Below are positions 1 through 7,351 of a stretch of 15,213 nt of DNA, piece after piece. Within the stretch, counting starts at the first letter, position 1. Each line of letters begins with the position of its first letter. This DNA is from Victivallis vadensis (GTDB lineage Bacteria > Verrucomicrobiota > Lentisphaeria > Victivallales > GWF2-50-93), in the NCBI GenBank assembly GCA_020718525.1, contig DYRX01000066.1, positions 1 to 15,213 of the forward strand, read 5' to 3'. A model generated the notes under the pieces. That model had not been told where the DNA came from. It saw only the letters and a list, made by a program, of their open reading frames with translations, and did not search any database. The translations under genes were made by a program, and so were the position numbers.

Positions 1-119
1 CACTTTCTTTCATCTAACGCATCCTTGGGTTAATGCAATGGTTGTTATGAACTTATTCATATTATATCGCAAGATAAGGTTCTATTCAAGGCTTGTTAGA
101 GGAAAATTGCGGATTTATT

Positions 120-144
120 GTAATGCGTCAGTTTTTCCCGGCGG
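120..144 (+). repeat. Left terminal inverted repeat of IS66-type remnant
   Basis: This 25-bp end starts GTAATGCGTCA and pairs with 429-453 with two mismatches, at its 12th and 18th bases. The outermost base is taken as G120 because the match stops there. Confidence 0.7.
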
Positions 145-192
145 AAGACAACGGCGGATGAAATAGGACGTTATTCCAATCCTCTTTCCCCG

Positions 193-429
193 TTGGACGC
201 GCTGTATCCGGATGCGATGCCCAACTGTCTCTACGGCAAGAGCACGGTGGCGAATGCACTCGTGGAACACTATGTGCATGGAACGACCACAGGCGGCGTG
301 ACGAGACGGACGGGCATCGGCAGAGGCGCATTTCTCGGAATCGCGCATCGGACTGCGGAAATGTTCAGACCGGCGTTCATGAATATGCTTTACGAACTGT
401 GCTTCAGACCAGCGGAGCATCCCGCCGCC
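193..429 (+). pseudogene. IS66-type transposase fragment (central region)
   Basis: The frame reads LYPDAMPNCLYGKSTVANAL, then EHYVHGTTTGGVTRRTGIGRG, and later AHRTAEMFRPAF. This resembles the stretch of IS66 transposases between the zinc-finger region and the first catalytic aspartate, where family members read roughly 'YGN-LxAxxLxxHYxxGIPIGR', an 'IxxGSLFxMxHxLA' helix and a 'P-Y-LL' segment. The tail FRPAEHPA may be a damaged version of the 'xVxHADE' segment carrying the first catalytic Asp, which is not present here. The upstream frame is open only back to 124 and has no start or zinc finger. The DDE domain is absent, so the product would be inactive. Family assignment is from recalled motif patterns, not a database search. 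Confidence 0.5.
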
Positions 430-453
430 CGCCGGAAAAAAATGACGCATTAC
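429..453 (-). repeat. Right terminal inverted repeat of IS66-type remnant
   Basis: This is the inverted copy of 120-144. Read on the minus strand from 453 it starts GTAATGCGTCA. The open frame of the transposase fragment runs through this repeat before stopping at 468, so the last codons of that frame are repeat sequence and not protein homology. Confidence 0.7.
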
Positions 454-683
454 GGGAATAATGAATGAATTCCGAGACGTTGCCACATTCTTGGTGTATC
501 TGTGTCAGCACCGCTTTAAGATTAAAAGGCTCTGCTTACACAGATCACTCCGAAAGACGGCGATGCCGTCATGTCTGCGTTCTCAGAAGGCAAGAAGAAC
601 AGCCTTTTATCTCCGGAAACAGCAGACCACGATTTGTAGTTGCTATGCGTAATGCCTGACTAAATACTTTCCCCCGGGTAAGT
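454..683. other. Non-coding stretch between IS remnant and operon end
   Basis: I see no supported gene here. Short open frames on the plus strand have no recognisable domain and no good ribosome binding site. No clear rho-independent terminator follows the operon's last stop codon at 684-686. Together with 1-119, which is AT-rich and featureless, this leaves the left 683 bp without an intact gene. Confidence 0.5.
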
Positions 684-1721
684 CTAGGGAATCTTCAGCA
701 GAAAGATTCTGCCTAGGGCGACAGATAAAAGAATTGAAGCAATGCCCATGTAGATGAAAGGAAACGCAAGTTCTCTGTAGTTGACGAATCTGGGCTGTTC
801 CATCTTTGTTTTTTCGAGGGAGTCAATTTCCTTCATGGTCTTTTCAAGCCCTTCTGCATCTTTGGCGGCATAATATTTTGCACCTGTCGTGTCGGCGATC
901 TCCCTCAACAGCTTTTCGTCAAATTCATGTGAGACAGGGACATACGCCGATCTTCCGAAAAAATCTTTCTGCTTCATTATTGCATTCTGGCTTCCGATTC
1001 CGACAGTGTATATGCCTATTTTGAACTGGTGGGCAAGCTTCGCCGCCTGAACCGGGCTTATCTTGGCGTTGACATTGTTCATACCGTCCGTGAAGAGAAC
1101 AATGATCTTTCTTTTTGATTCCGAATCCTTGAGGCGGTTGACTGCGCTCGAGAGCGGTCCTGCGATGCCTGTGCTGTCACCTATCATTCCAGGTTCCAGG
1201 CGGTCGAGATGCGCGAAGAGCCAGGCGTGATCCAATGTCGGTGGACACACCGAATATGGCTGTGGCGCGAAAGCGATGAGCCCTATTCTGTCGCCGGGAC
1301 GGTTTTCTATGAACTTCTTGATCTCCTCCTTTGCCGTGTCAAGCCTGTTTTTGAGGGCGCCGCTCGACAAGGCCTTGGAGAGCTTCGATTCGTCCATCAT
1401 GTTCTGCGGAACGTCAATAGCCTGCATGCTCCCAGAAAGGTCTATCGCAATTATGATGTCAATTCCTTCTGTCTTCTGTCTGATTTCCTCCGTTCCCCTG
1501 CGCGGTCTGGCAAGCGCAAAAATTAGAAGAGCCAGTCCGGCGGCAAAAAAGAGGAGCGGTATTCGGCTCGAAGAAATGGAACCTCTGCCTGATGACGCCT
1601 TCGCGAATTGCTTCAGACTCGGTAAAAAGAGGGACGGATCGTTTCTGCGCAATGAAAGGGCGACAAGCCCCGCCAGCGGCAGAAGAAATAGCAGAAATAG
1701 GGGGTATTGAAAATCAAGCAT
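684..1721 (-). CDS. BatA-like von Willebrand factor A membrane protein
   Basis: This 345-residue protein has hydrophobic segments at about 7-24 and 54-72, a VWA domain at about 87-290, and a C-terminal membrane segment at about 320-343. The metal-ion-dependent adhesion site is complete: D-L-S-G-S at 94-98, T184 in GDST, and T-D at 211-212. That is the typical layout of BatA, an inner-membrane VWA protein acting with a MoxR ATPase in envelope stress or assembly of other complexes. An insertion of about 24 residues (roughly 103-126) separates the first metal motif from the next helix. The gene overlaps the preceding gene by 8 bp and is the last of the operon. A second VWA gene (BatB), often next in such clusters, is missing here. 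The biochemical role is inferred from family context. Confidence 0.85.
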   Translation of the reverse strand: MLDFQYPLFLLFLLPLAGLVALSLRRNDPSLFLPSLKQFAKASSGRGSISSSRIPLLFFAAGLALLIFALARPRRGTEEIRQKTEGIDIIIAIDLSGSMQAIDVPQNMMDESKLSKALSSGALKNRLDTAKEEIKKFIENRPGDRIGLIAFAPQPYSVCPPTLDHAWLFAHLDRLEPGMIGDSTGIAGPLSSAVNRLKDSESKRKIIVLFTDGMNNVNAKISPVQAAKLAHQFKIGIYTVGIGSQNAIMKQKDFFGRSAYVPVSHEFDEKLLREIADTTGAKYYAAKDAEGLEKTMKEIDSLEKTKMEQPRFVNYRELAFPFIYMGIASILLSVALGRIFLLKIP

Positions 1722-2733
1722 TTTTGTGCTCCCCGTTCTTTGTTTTGCCTGAATCTTTCAAGGATGCTTCGGACGGAACAGTTGATTTGACAAGCTCTTC
1801 CGCCTTTGAAATCGCCCTTTCAAGCGTATCAATCTCGGCAGGCAGATTTGCGAACTTCACAAGGTCTGCGGCTTCAAGAAATTCTCCCAGGAACGCCTTG
1901 TGCCTGTCTTCCATCGGACTGGAACCTCTCTTGAGGCTATTGAGAAACTCGCCGGTCGTCTGGGCTGTAGCCCTGACTCTGAAGCGCTTCTCCAAATAGT
2001 TCCTCAAGATGTCTGTGAGCTTCGTGAAGGAAAATTCGGGTGTTATCTTTTTCGCCGACAAATTTGTGCGAATTTCGCAGATGTCCAGCAGGGCGATCTG
2101 CCAGGGAGAAAGCTGAGGTGGTGCAAGGAATTTTGTTTTTTTTCTGAAATAAAGAGCAAGAATGACTGCGAGCACCAGAATAAAGGCTGTCAACCCAATC
2201 CACTTCCCAAAACTGGCTTTCTCTTTTTTCTGTTCGAGAGCCCCTGCCAGAAGTATCTCGTTTGAACTGCCAGTGTCGAGGGACTCCGATTCGAAGGACG
2301 GAAGCTCCATCTTGAGCGTCTTCGTCCCATCCTTGAGAGGCTTTTCGAAATTGATCTCTATTTCAGTCCTGCCGACTTCCCCGTTTATGAACGGCTGAAC
2401 TTCGCCCGACATTTTCCAGAGATTTCTACCCCAGAGGACTTTTTGAAGCGAGAATTTCGCCTTCCCCGGAGCCTGTGCACCTTTTCCAGGAATTATTTCC
2501 GCGGCTACGGGAGGATTGCCCCAGGGACAAGTCAATTCGCAGGACAAAGCAACTTTGTCGCCAAGCCTTATTTTTTCAGAAGGAGACATCTCCAGCTTCG
2601 TCGCCACGATTTCAGAGGGTTTCCCGGATTCGCTGTGATATTTGACTGCAACTGCAAGAGCCGAGGCAAGAGCTAGGGCAAGCAGGGCGGCAAACGAAAT
2701 TTTGAGCCATTTTGAATGAAGTATTTTCATCAT
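1714..2733 (-). CDS. BatD/DUF4381-like membrane protein of MoxR operon
   Basis: This 339-residue protein has an N-terminal signal-anchor helix at about 11-30, a beta-rich presumably periplasmic region at about 40-160, one membrane helix at about 178-196, and a cytoplasmic helical tail. Around 243-264 it reads LRNYLEKRF followed by RATAQTTGEFL, resembling the 'LRxYL-RF--A---T-xE' pattern of DUF4381 proteins found between DUF58 and VWA genes. The start ATG overlaps the stop of the DUF58 gene by 4 bp (ATGA), and the gene's end overlaps batA-like by 8 bp, which suggests translational coupling. An immediately following ATG (2730) is a second possible start. The exact function is unknown; its position implies it bridges the cytoplasmic MoxR/DUF58 pair and the membrane VWA protein. 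Family name is moderate confidence. Confidence 0.7.
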   Translation of the reverse strand: MMKILHSKWLKISFAALLALALASALAVAVKYHSESGKPSEIVATKLEMSPSEKIRLGDKVALSCELTCPWGNPPVAAEIIPGKGAQAPGKAKFSLQKVLWGRNLWKMSGEVQPFINGEVGRTEIEINFEKPLKDGTKTLKMELPSFESESLDTGSSNEILLAGALEQKKEKASFGKWIGLTAFILVLAVILALYFRKKTKFLAPPQLSPWQIALLDICEIRTNLSAKKITPEFSFTKLTDILRNYLEKRFRVRATAQTTGEFLNSLKRGSSPMEDRHKAFLGEFLEAADLVKFANLPAEIDTLERAISKAEELVKSTVPSEASLKDSGKTKNGEHKNA

Positions 2734-3608
2734 CTCAGCTTCTCTCTTTGTCTGAAGAATTTAACCAGAGGCTTGACGCTGTCTTCTCCGCATTTAAGGT
2801 CAATCAGGTCAACCTTGGCTCTGGCGCAGATCTTGGAACTTGCCTCGTGTATCGCCGATGCGGCGCTGTTCGCGGCTGAGCAGGCGCGCGATGACGCCCC
2901 GTTGAACTCCATCACTGCCCCGCTTTCCGAATCGCGGATGCTGAGCAGAGCGCTCTTTGGAAAATTGGACTCAATCCTGTCCAGAATCCGCACCGCGATC
3001 ATGTCGTGCCTTTTGTTGGCGATCATGAGCAGTTTTGAAAAATCTTTGTCTGCCAATAGATCGCTTATCAGAAAAACAACCGAGCGTTTGCGCTGAATCT
3101 TCATCAGATGCCCGAGGACGCCAGCGATGTCCGTTCCCTTCGATTCAGGCTTTCTGGCAATCAGCTCGCGGATGAGCCTGAGCCCGTGCATCTTACCGGA
3201 TTTTGGCGGCAGATAGAGCTCGACCTTGTCGGTGAAGAGAACTAGCCCCACCTTGTCGTTGTTGCGGATCGCGCTGAAGGCTATGAGAGCCGCTATCTCG
3301 ACGGCGCAGTCATGCTTCGTCTTGAGCGAACTGCCGAAGAATGTTGAAGCAGAGAAGTCAATTGCCAGGAGGACGCTCAGCTCTCTTTCCTCGACGTACT
3401 TCTTGATGTAAGGGGCGCCCATTTTGGCGGTGACATTCCAGTCAATGTCCCTGATGTCGTCGTCTGCCGTGTACTCCCTCACCTCGTCGAATTCTATTCC
3501 GCGCCCCTTGAAGACGCTTCTGTAGGCGCCTGCAGTGATCTCGTCAACGGCTCTTCGAGTCTTGATCTCGATCTTTTTTACCTGCTTGAAAAGTTCTTTC
3601 GGAATCAT
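2730..3608 (-). CDS. DUF58 domain protein (MoxR-associated, VWA-like fold)
   Basis: This 292-residue soluble protein carries the DUF58 signature: an R-E-Y...D-D-x-R-D-I-D-W-N-V-T-A block at 44-61. It is followed by a VWA-type strand with D-F-S-A-S at 84-88, a MIDAS-like metal site. DUF58 proteins are almost always encoded next to a MoxR ATPase and are thought to be its partner or substrate adaptor; their molecular activity is not settled. A Shine-Dalgarno-like AGGA lies 7 nt before the ATG at 3608. The gene starts 40 bp after the moxR stop and ends overlapping the next gene, so it sits inside one transcription unit. Length and motifs look intact. Confidence 0.88.
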   Translation of the reverse strand: MIPKELFKQVKKIEIKTRRAVDEITAGAYRSVFKGRGIEFDEVREYTADDDIRDIDWNVTAKMGAPYIKKYVEERELSVLLAIDFSASTFFGSSLKTKHDCAVEIAALIAFSAIRNNDKVGLVLFTDKVELYLPPKSGKMHGLRLIRELIARKPESKGTDIAGVLGHLMKIQRKRSVVFLISDLLADKDFSKLLMIANKRHDMIAVRILDRIESNFPKSALLSIRDSESGAVMEFNGASSRACSAANSAASAIHEASSKICARAKVDLIDLKCGEDSVKPLVKFFRQREKLR

Positions 3609-3648
3609 TTGCTTTTCCTAGTCTCGGGTGCAGACTCGAAGCCCTGGA

Positions 3649-4671
3649 TCACGGCGTTCTCAATTCGTCGAGAATCATCTTGATCAGCTTGTCAGAGTTC
3701 ATTTCCTCCGCCTCCGCTTCGAAGCTGAGTATCACCCTGTGCCTGAGGATCTCCGGCGCAATGTTTTTAACATCCTGCGGAACGACATAGCCTCGTCCTT
3801 CCATGAAGGCGGCGGCCTTCGCGGCGACTGTCATCATGATTGACGCCCTCGGCGATGCGCCGAACTGTATGAGATTGTTCAGGAAGTCGAGCTTAGCCTC
3901 TGACTGCCGCTTGGAGAGCTCCCCTCTCTTGCCTGGTCTTGTAGATATGCTGATGTCCAGAATATATTCCACTATCTTCTCGTCAATGTAAACCTTGTCA
4001 ACCCAGGTCCTCGCCTTTGCAATGTCATCCAGGGACGCGACAGACACTGATTCAATCTGAACATCCGGATGCCCCATTCTCTCCACGATGGTCTTCTCCT
4101 CGTATCTCTCCGGATAGTCGAGATCGAGCTTGAACATGAACCTGTCAACCTGGGCCTCAGGAAGCGGATATGTTCCTTCGTGCTCAATCGGGTTCTGCGT
4201 CGCCATCACAAGGAAGGGGCGCGGCATCTTGTGGAGCTTTCCGGCTATTGTTATCTGCTTTTCCTGCATGCACTCAAGGAGCGCGCTCTGGACTTTTGCC
4301 GGCGCGCGGTTTATTTCGTCCGCCAGAAGAATGTTGGCGAAGACAGGACCGATCTTCACGCTGAAACTGTGCTCGTGCGGATTGTAGATGTTTGTCCCGA
4401 TCACGTCGGCGGGGAGAAGATCCGGCGTGAACTGTATCCTGGAGAATGAGCCATTGAGCGCCTGCGCTAAGGTCTTGACTGCCAACGTCTTAGCAAGCCC
4501 AGGCAGACCTTGGATAAGTATGTGCCCGTCGGCGATCAGCGCCATTATCATGCTGTTGACAAGCTTTTCCTGTCCCACAATGACCCTGCCGATTTCAGTC
4601 TTCAGCGCGGGAATGAATCCCGACACTTCCTTTATCTTCGACTGAAGTTCCTGTATCTCGTTCCTTTCCAT
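3649..4671 (-). CDS. MoxR-family AAA+ ATPase
   Basis: This 340-residue protein has the full MoxR layout: Walker A G-L-P-G-L-A-K-T at 55-62, Walker B with L-L-A-D-E-I-N at 115-121, sensor 1 in M-A-T-Q-N-P at 156-161, and the family motif Y-P-L-P-E-A-Q...D-R-F at 168-178. The AAA lid domain follows. MoxR ATPases act as chaperones that mature or insert metal-binding or multi-subunit complexes, working with DUF58 and VWA proteins such as those encoded directly downstream. It is the first gene of the four-gene operon. AGGAG at 4679-4683 lies 7 nt before the ATG. The 123-bp leader to 4794 should hold the operon promoter, but I see no convincing -35/-10 pair in it. No key residue is missing. Confidence 0.93.
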   Translation of the reverse strand: MERNEIQELQSKIKEVSGFIPALKTEIGRVIVGQEKLVNSMIMALIADGHILIQGLPGLAKTLAVKTLAQALNGSFSRIQFTPDLLPADVIGTNIYNPHEHSFSVKIGPVFANILLADEINRAPAKVQSALLECMQEKQITIAGKLHKMPRPFLVMATQNPIEHEGTYPLPEAQVDRFMFKLDLDYPERYEEKTIVERMGHPDVQIESVSVASLDDIAKARTWVDKVYIDEKIVEYILDISISTRPGKRGELSKRQSEAKLDFLNNLIQFGASPRASIMMTVAAKAAAFMEGRGYVVPQDVKNIAPEILRHRVILSFEAEAEEMNSDKLIKMILDELRTP

Positions 4672-4678
4672 CTCGCTT

Positions 4679-4683
4679 CTCCT
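4679..4683 (-). promoter_or_regulatory. Ribosome binding site of moxR-like gene
   Basis: AGGAG on the minus strand sits 7 nt before the ATG at 4671, supporting that start for the first gene of the MoxR operon. Confidence 0.7.
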
Positions 4684-4772
4684 TTCGATTTAGTGTCGCA
4701 ACTGAATTCACGGCGAAACAAGCAAAATCTTCCATAATGACAGAGTTCGATGCATAAAAGTTCAATCGTGCG

Positions 4773-4796
4773 GAGAAAATTTTATTTTATTTTCTC
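4773..4796 (-). terminator. Weak AT-rich hairpin at end of permease gene
   Basis: GAGAAAAT pairs perfectly with ATTTTCTC around an 8-nt loop. The hairpin overlaps the permease stop codon (4795-4797) and lies between two same-strand genes. The stem is almost all A and T and no clean T-run follows outside it, so it would be a poor intrinsic terminator. It may be only a chance AT-rich palindrome. Confidence 0.25.
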
Positions 4797-7032
4797 AGGA
4801 AAGAAGATCCGCATCGCCTGACGAGTTGACGAAGAAAACTGGAGGCATGTCCTTGAGCACTGCGTTCCATCGCCGGTGCAAGTCCATTGCGGCACTCTTG
4901 TCCTGAAGCTTGTAGCCCATGAATATGGCAACGGCATCTGAAGATTCTTTTTTCATCGTGTCAGAAAAGTTCTCATTTGAGACGACAATCTTGGTCTCAG
5001 CGTCAATTCTAGACGCCTCGACAAGCTTGCGGAGCTCCTCTGACGCTTCATTTTCGCCCGAGGGGGATTCTATGATTCTCAGAACTCTGATCCTGACTCT
5101 CACCCAGAGGGGATTCTGAGAGAGAAGATATGCCAGAATAAGCATGAGGGAACCGTTTTTGTGTCCGCGCCACCACACGTCGAGCCTTCCTGATGGAAAA
5201 GTGGGTGCCTGCCTGTTTTTAAGGTCAACGTGGACGACACTGCTCATTCCGAGCGCGGCAATGACTCCAACATGCGCGATGAAAGGCTCGAACCGGGCTT
5301 CCTCCCGTGGCCAACCCAGCATTGCGATGTTTGGCTTTATCGGGCCTATGGAATGCGCCTGTATGAATACCCTGAGCCCGTCGTCGAAGTTTTCCGCGAC
5401 TATGACCTCCGGAAATACGTTCAGTCCATTCTCGTCTGCGAATTTCGCAAGTCTTGCCATCTCGCTTTTTCTGTGCTCCTTGAGTTGCGTGAAGTCGCCG
5501 GTCATAAGTTCCACCATGGAGACAATTCCTCTTCTGCACTCGAAGAGACAGGCATATTGCAGAAGCGCCTTGCGTGTTTCGGGGTTGCCCGTGAAAACAG
5601 CAATTGTCGGGCGCCAGTTTTTCGGATGCTCCTTCACTCCGGCGAGATCAATCAGGCTTTTTCTTATCCTGGAATATATGAATCCCCTGCGGGCGTCTCC
5701 AAAAGTTTTTTCATAGTCCCGCCTGCTTATGAAGAAAAAGAGGAGGGCGATGATTATGATTGAACAAATTGCCGCCAAAGGACTTATGAGAAAAGAGACA
5801 AGCAGGCATGCAATTGCTCCGAAAAGCCCGATTGACCAATGGAAATATTTGAATTTGGGGCGGAAGGATGGATTTGCACCGAATGATTCGACAAAGGCGG
5901 CGAGATTCACCATTCCGTATGTATAAAGAAAAAACATTGTGACAATCGTGGCGACGATGTTCAGGGCGGGGCTCACCTCTCCGGATTCAGGCGTCCCTTT
6001 CCAGCCAGCCCACAAAAGGACTGCCATTGATATGGCAAAGGTCAGGACGGATGCGAACCTCGGCTCGTTATGCTTTCCCGCGCCTTTAGAAAAGACATCC
6101 AGAAAAGGGATTATCTTGTCCAGAGCGAGTGCCTGAAGAACCCGCGGGGCTCCTAGAAATGATCCTATCGCGCTTGACAAAGATGCCGCCCAGACGCCCG
6201 CGATAACCAATATTCCGCCAAGAAAAGCGTTCCTGACCAGAAGCATGTACGGTTCGGAAATCAGCATCTCCCTTGGAAACGCTCCGCCACAGAATAGGAT
6301 TTCCAGACCATATACCAGCAGTCCTACAAAAATTGCCATAAATGTGCCTAGCGGAAGAGATTTCGCAGGATTTTTGAGATCGCCGGACATGTTGACCCCT
6401 GCCATTATGCCGGTGACCGCCGGAAAATATATTGCGAAAATCCTGAAGTAGTCGGCATTGTCGGACGGGGGGAGGTTTTCCATGAAGCATGCCGAATTGA
6501 ATTTGAGCGCCGCCCCGGTAAGAAAGCTGAAGATGGAGACTCCAAGCACTGCCATGATGAAGAACTGGCATTTCATTGCCCAGTCCGCTCCAAACCAGGA
6601 TACTGCGAAAAGCGCCATGGCGGTCAGAACAAGAATTGGAAGATAGTAGTCAGCCAAAACGGGAACATTCATAAGCAAGGCTTCGGCGAACCCGAGCACA
6701 TAGAATGGAACGGAAAGTGTCTGCGCTAGAAAAAGGGCGATGCCGATGGCGGCTCCGAATTCAGGTCCCAGCGCCCGGGATATGAGAAAATATGCTCCGC
6801 CGCCCCGCACCTCTGTATTCGTGGATATGGCTGAAATTGAAAATGCCGTGGAAAATGTTATGCTTTTTGCAAGGAAAAGTATTGTCATCGCTCCGATTAT
6901 GCCGGCACTGCCCGTCACATAGCATGCCCTCATATACATGATTACGCCGAAAATCGTAAGGATCGAAGGCGTAAACACTCCTGAGAAAGTGCCAAACCCG
7001 TGCCCGTGGGCATTACCTTTGTCTGCTCTCAT
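4795..7032 (-). CDS. Cation-chloride cotransporter (SLC12)-like permease
   Basis: This protein of about 745 residues belongs to the APC superfamily. Its N-terminal membrane region matches cation-chloride cotransporters closely: T-F-S-G-V-F-T-P-S-I-L-T-I-F-G-V-I-M at 15-32, S-A-I-S-T-N at 67-72, and RGGGAYFLISRALGPEFG at 76-93, which mirrors the Na-K-Cl cotransporter pattern. About twelve hydrophobic helices are followed by a soluble C-terminal domain of some 270 residues that includes N-W-R-P-T-I, as in the eukaryotic family. It probably moves chloride with Na+ or K+, or an amino acid, across the inner membrane; the substrate cannot be read from sequence. The start is set at ATG 7032 because AGGG lies 7 nt upstream. 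A TTG at 7038 would have that site only 1 nt away. Confidence 0.85.
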   Translation of the reverse strand: MRADKGNAHGHGFGTFSGVFTPSILTIFGVIMYMRACYVTGSAGIIGAMTILFLAKSITFSTAFSISAISTNTEVRGGGAYFLISRALGPEFGAAIGIALFLAQTLSVPFYVLGFAEALLMNVPVLADYYLPILVLTAMALFAVSWFGADWAMKCQFFIMAVLGVSIFSFLTGAALKFNSACFMENLPPSDNADYFRIFAIYFPAVTGIMAGVNMSGDLKNPAKSLPLGTFMAIFVGLLVYGLEILFCGGAFPREMLISEPYMLLVRNAFLGGILVIAGVWAASLSSAIGSFLGAPRVLQALALDKIIPFLDVFSKGAGKHNEPRFASVLTFAISMAVLLWAGWKGTPESGEVSPALNIVATIVTMFFLYTYGMVNLAAFVESFGANPSFRPKFKYFHWSIGLFGAIACLLVSFLISPLAAICSIIIIALLFFFISRRDYEKTFGDARRGFIYSRIRKSLIDLAGVKEHPKNWRPTIAVFTGNPETRKALLQYACLFECRRGIVSMVELMTGDFTQLKEHRKSEMARLAKFADENGLNVFPEVIVAENFDDGLRVFIQAHSIGPIKPNIAMLGWPREEARFEPFIAHVGVIAALGMSSVVHVDLKNRQAPTFPSGRLDVWWRGHKNGSLMLILAYLLSQNPLWVRVRIRVLRIIESPSGENEASEELRKLVEASRIDAETKIVVSNENFSDTMKKESSDAVAIFMGYKLQDKSAAMDLHRRWNAVLKDMPPVFFVNSSGDADLLS

Positions 7033-7039
7033 CTCCAAT

Positions 7040-7043
7040 CCCT
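7040..7043 (-). promoter_or_regulatory. Ribosome binding site deciding the permease start
   Basis: AGGG on the minus strand lies 7 nt before ATG 7032 but almost touches the in-frame TTG at 7038, so it favours the ATG as the true start. Confidence 0.5.
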
Positions 7044-7195
7044 TGAATTAATCTTGCGCCACGAAGCAGAAGCCCCCGGCGTTCAGCCTGAAACGAAAAA
7101 ATAATTTGAATTTTCACACGTCAAGGTCTTCAGCTTGACGAATCTGATTCAATTCAGCCAAAGAGGCAATCTAATGGGACGAAAGAAGCTGTTGA

Positions 7196-7312
7196 GCTTA
7201 CGGACTTGGGTGCAATCCATGGGAGACACCTATTGTCCGCAAGTATATCTTGTTGTGCTTCGATCTGGCCAGACTCTATCTGCGGCGATGGTGCATTGGA
7301 CTGGCACCGATT
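7196..7312 (+). pseudogene. Possible degraded IS4-type transposase fragment
   Basis: One plus-strand frame reads DLARLYLRRWCIG and then LAPIIK. The IS4-family DDE region contains a helix of the form L-A-x-L-Y-x-x-R-W-x-I-E-x6-K, the Y-R-E-K signature. Here Y, R and W fit, the glutamate position is Gly, and the lysine is one residue early. Just upstream, the neighbouring frame reads D-T-Y-C-P-Q-V-Y, which could be the usual 'LLDPxxY' strand after a frameshift. No start, no other catalytic residue and no inverted repeats are visible. This is a short resemblance and could be chance. Confidence 0.3.
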
Positions 7313-7351
7313 ATTAAGCCACTTTCCGCTTTTTTGACCAAGGGGGCGCGG

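Larger units (their letters stand above)
120..453. mobile_element. Internally deleted IS66-type insertion sequence remnant
   Basis: The two ends are near-perfect inverted repeats: 120-144 and the reverse complement of 429-453 agree at 23 of 25 positions, and both begin GTAATGCGTCA. A GTAA start is typical of IS66-family termini. The inside codes only for a short piece of an IS66-like transposase, while full IS66 elements are about 2.5 kb with several genes, so this is a deletion derivative that cannot move by itself. IS66 elements normally duplicate 8 bp of target. The flanks here (GATTTATT on the left, GGGAATAA on the right) do not match, so the insertion is old, rearranged or formed by a one-sided event. 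A full-length relative elsewhere in the genome could supply transposase. Confidence 0.65.
7033..7351. other. Intergenic strip with hairpin and transposase-like scrap
   Basis: This 319-bp gap between two minus-strand genes has no intact gene. At 7119-7140 there is a perfect 7-bp hairpin (CGTCAAG and CTTGACG, 8-nt loop) without a T-run. On the minus strand the same place offers TTGACG followed 15 nt later by TATTTT (7098-7103), a poor but possible permease promoter. The part from about 7141 to 7320 is richer in coding-like plus-strand sequence and contains the transposase-like scrap listed separately. Confidence 0.5.

Noticed and set aside
505..539. Minus-strand sequence starting GTAAGCAGAGCC at 539, similar to an IS66-type terminus
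   Set aside because: No matching partner end or transposase sequence was found nearby, so a 6-bp resemblance is not enough.
5230..5763. Long plus-strand open frame of 177 codons
   Set aside because: It lies opposite the permease gene, whose family motifs are clear, and its translation shows no domain; it is an antisense shadow.
7119..7140. Hairpin CGTCAAG/CTTGACG as a terminator
   Set aside because: No T-run follows directly on either strand and no gene ends just before it, so it is kept only as a note on the intergenic strip.
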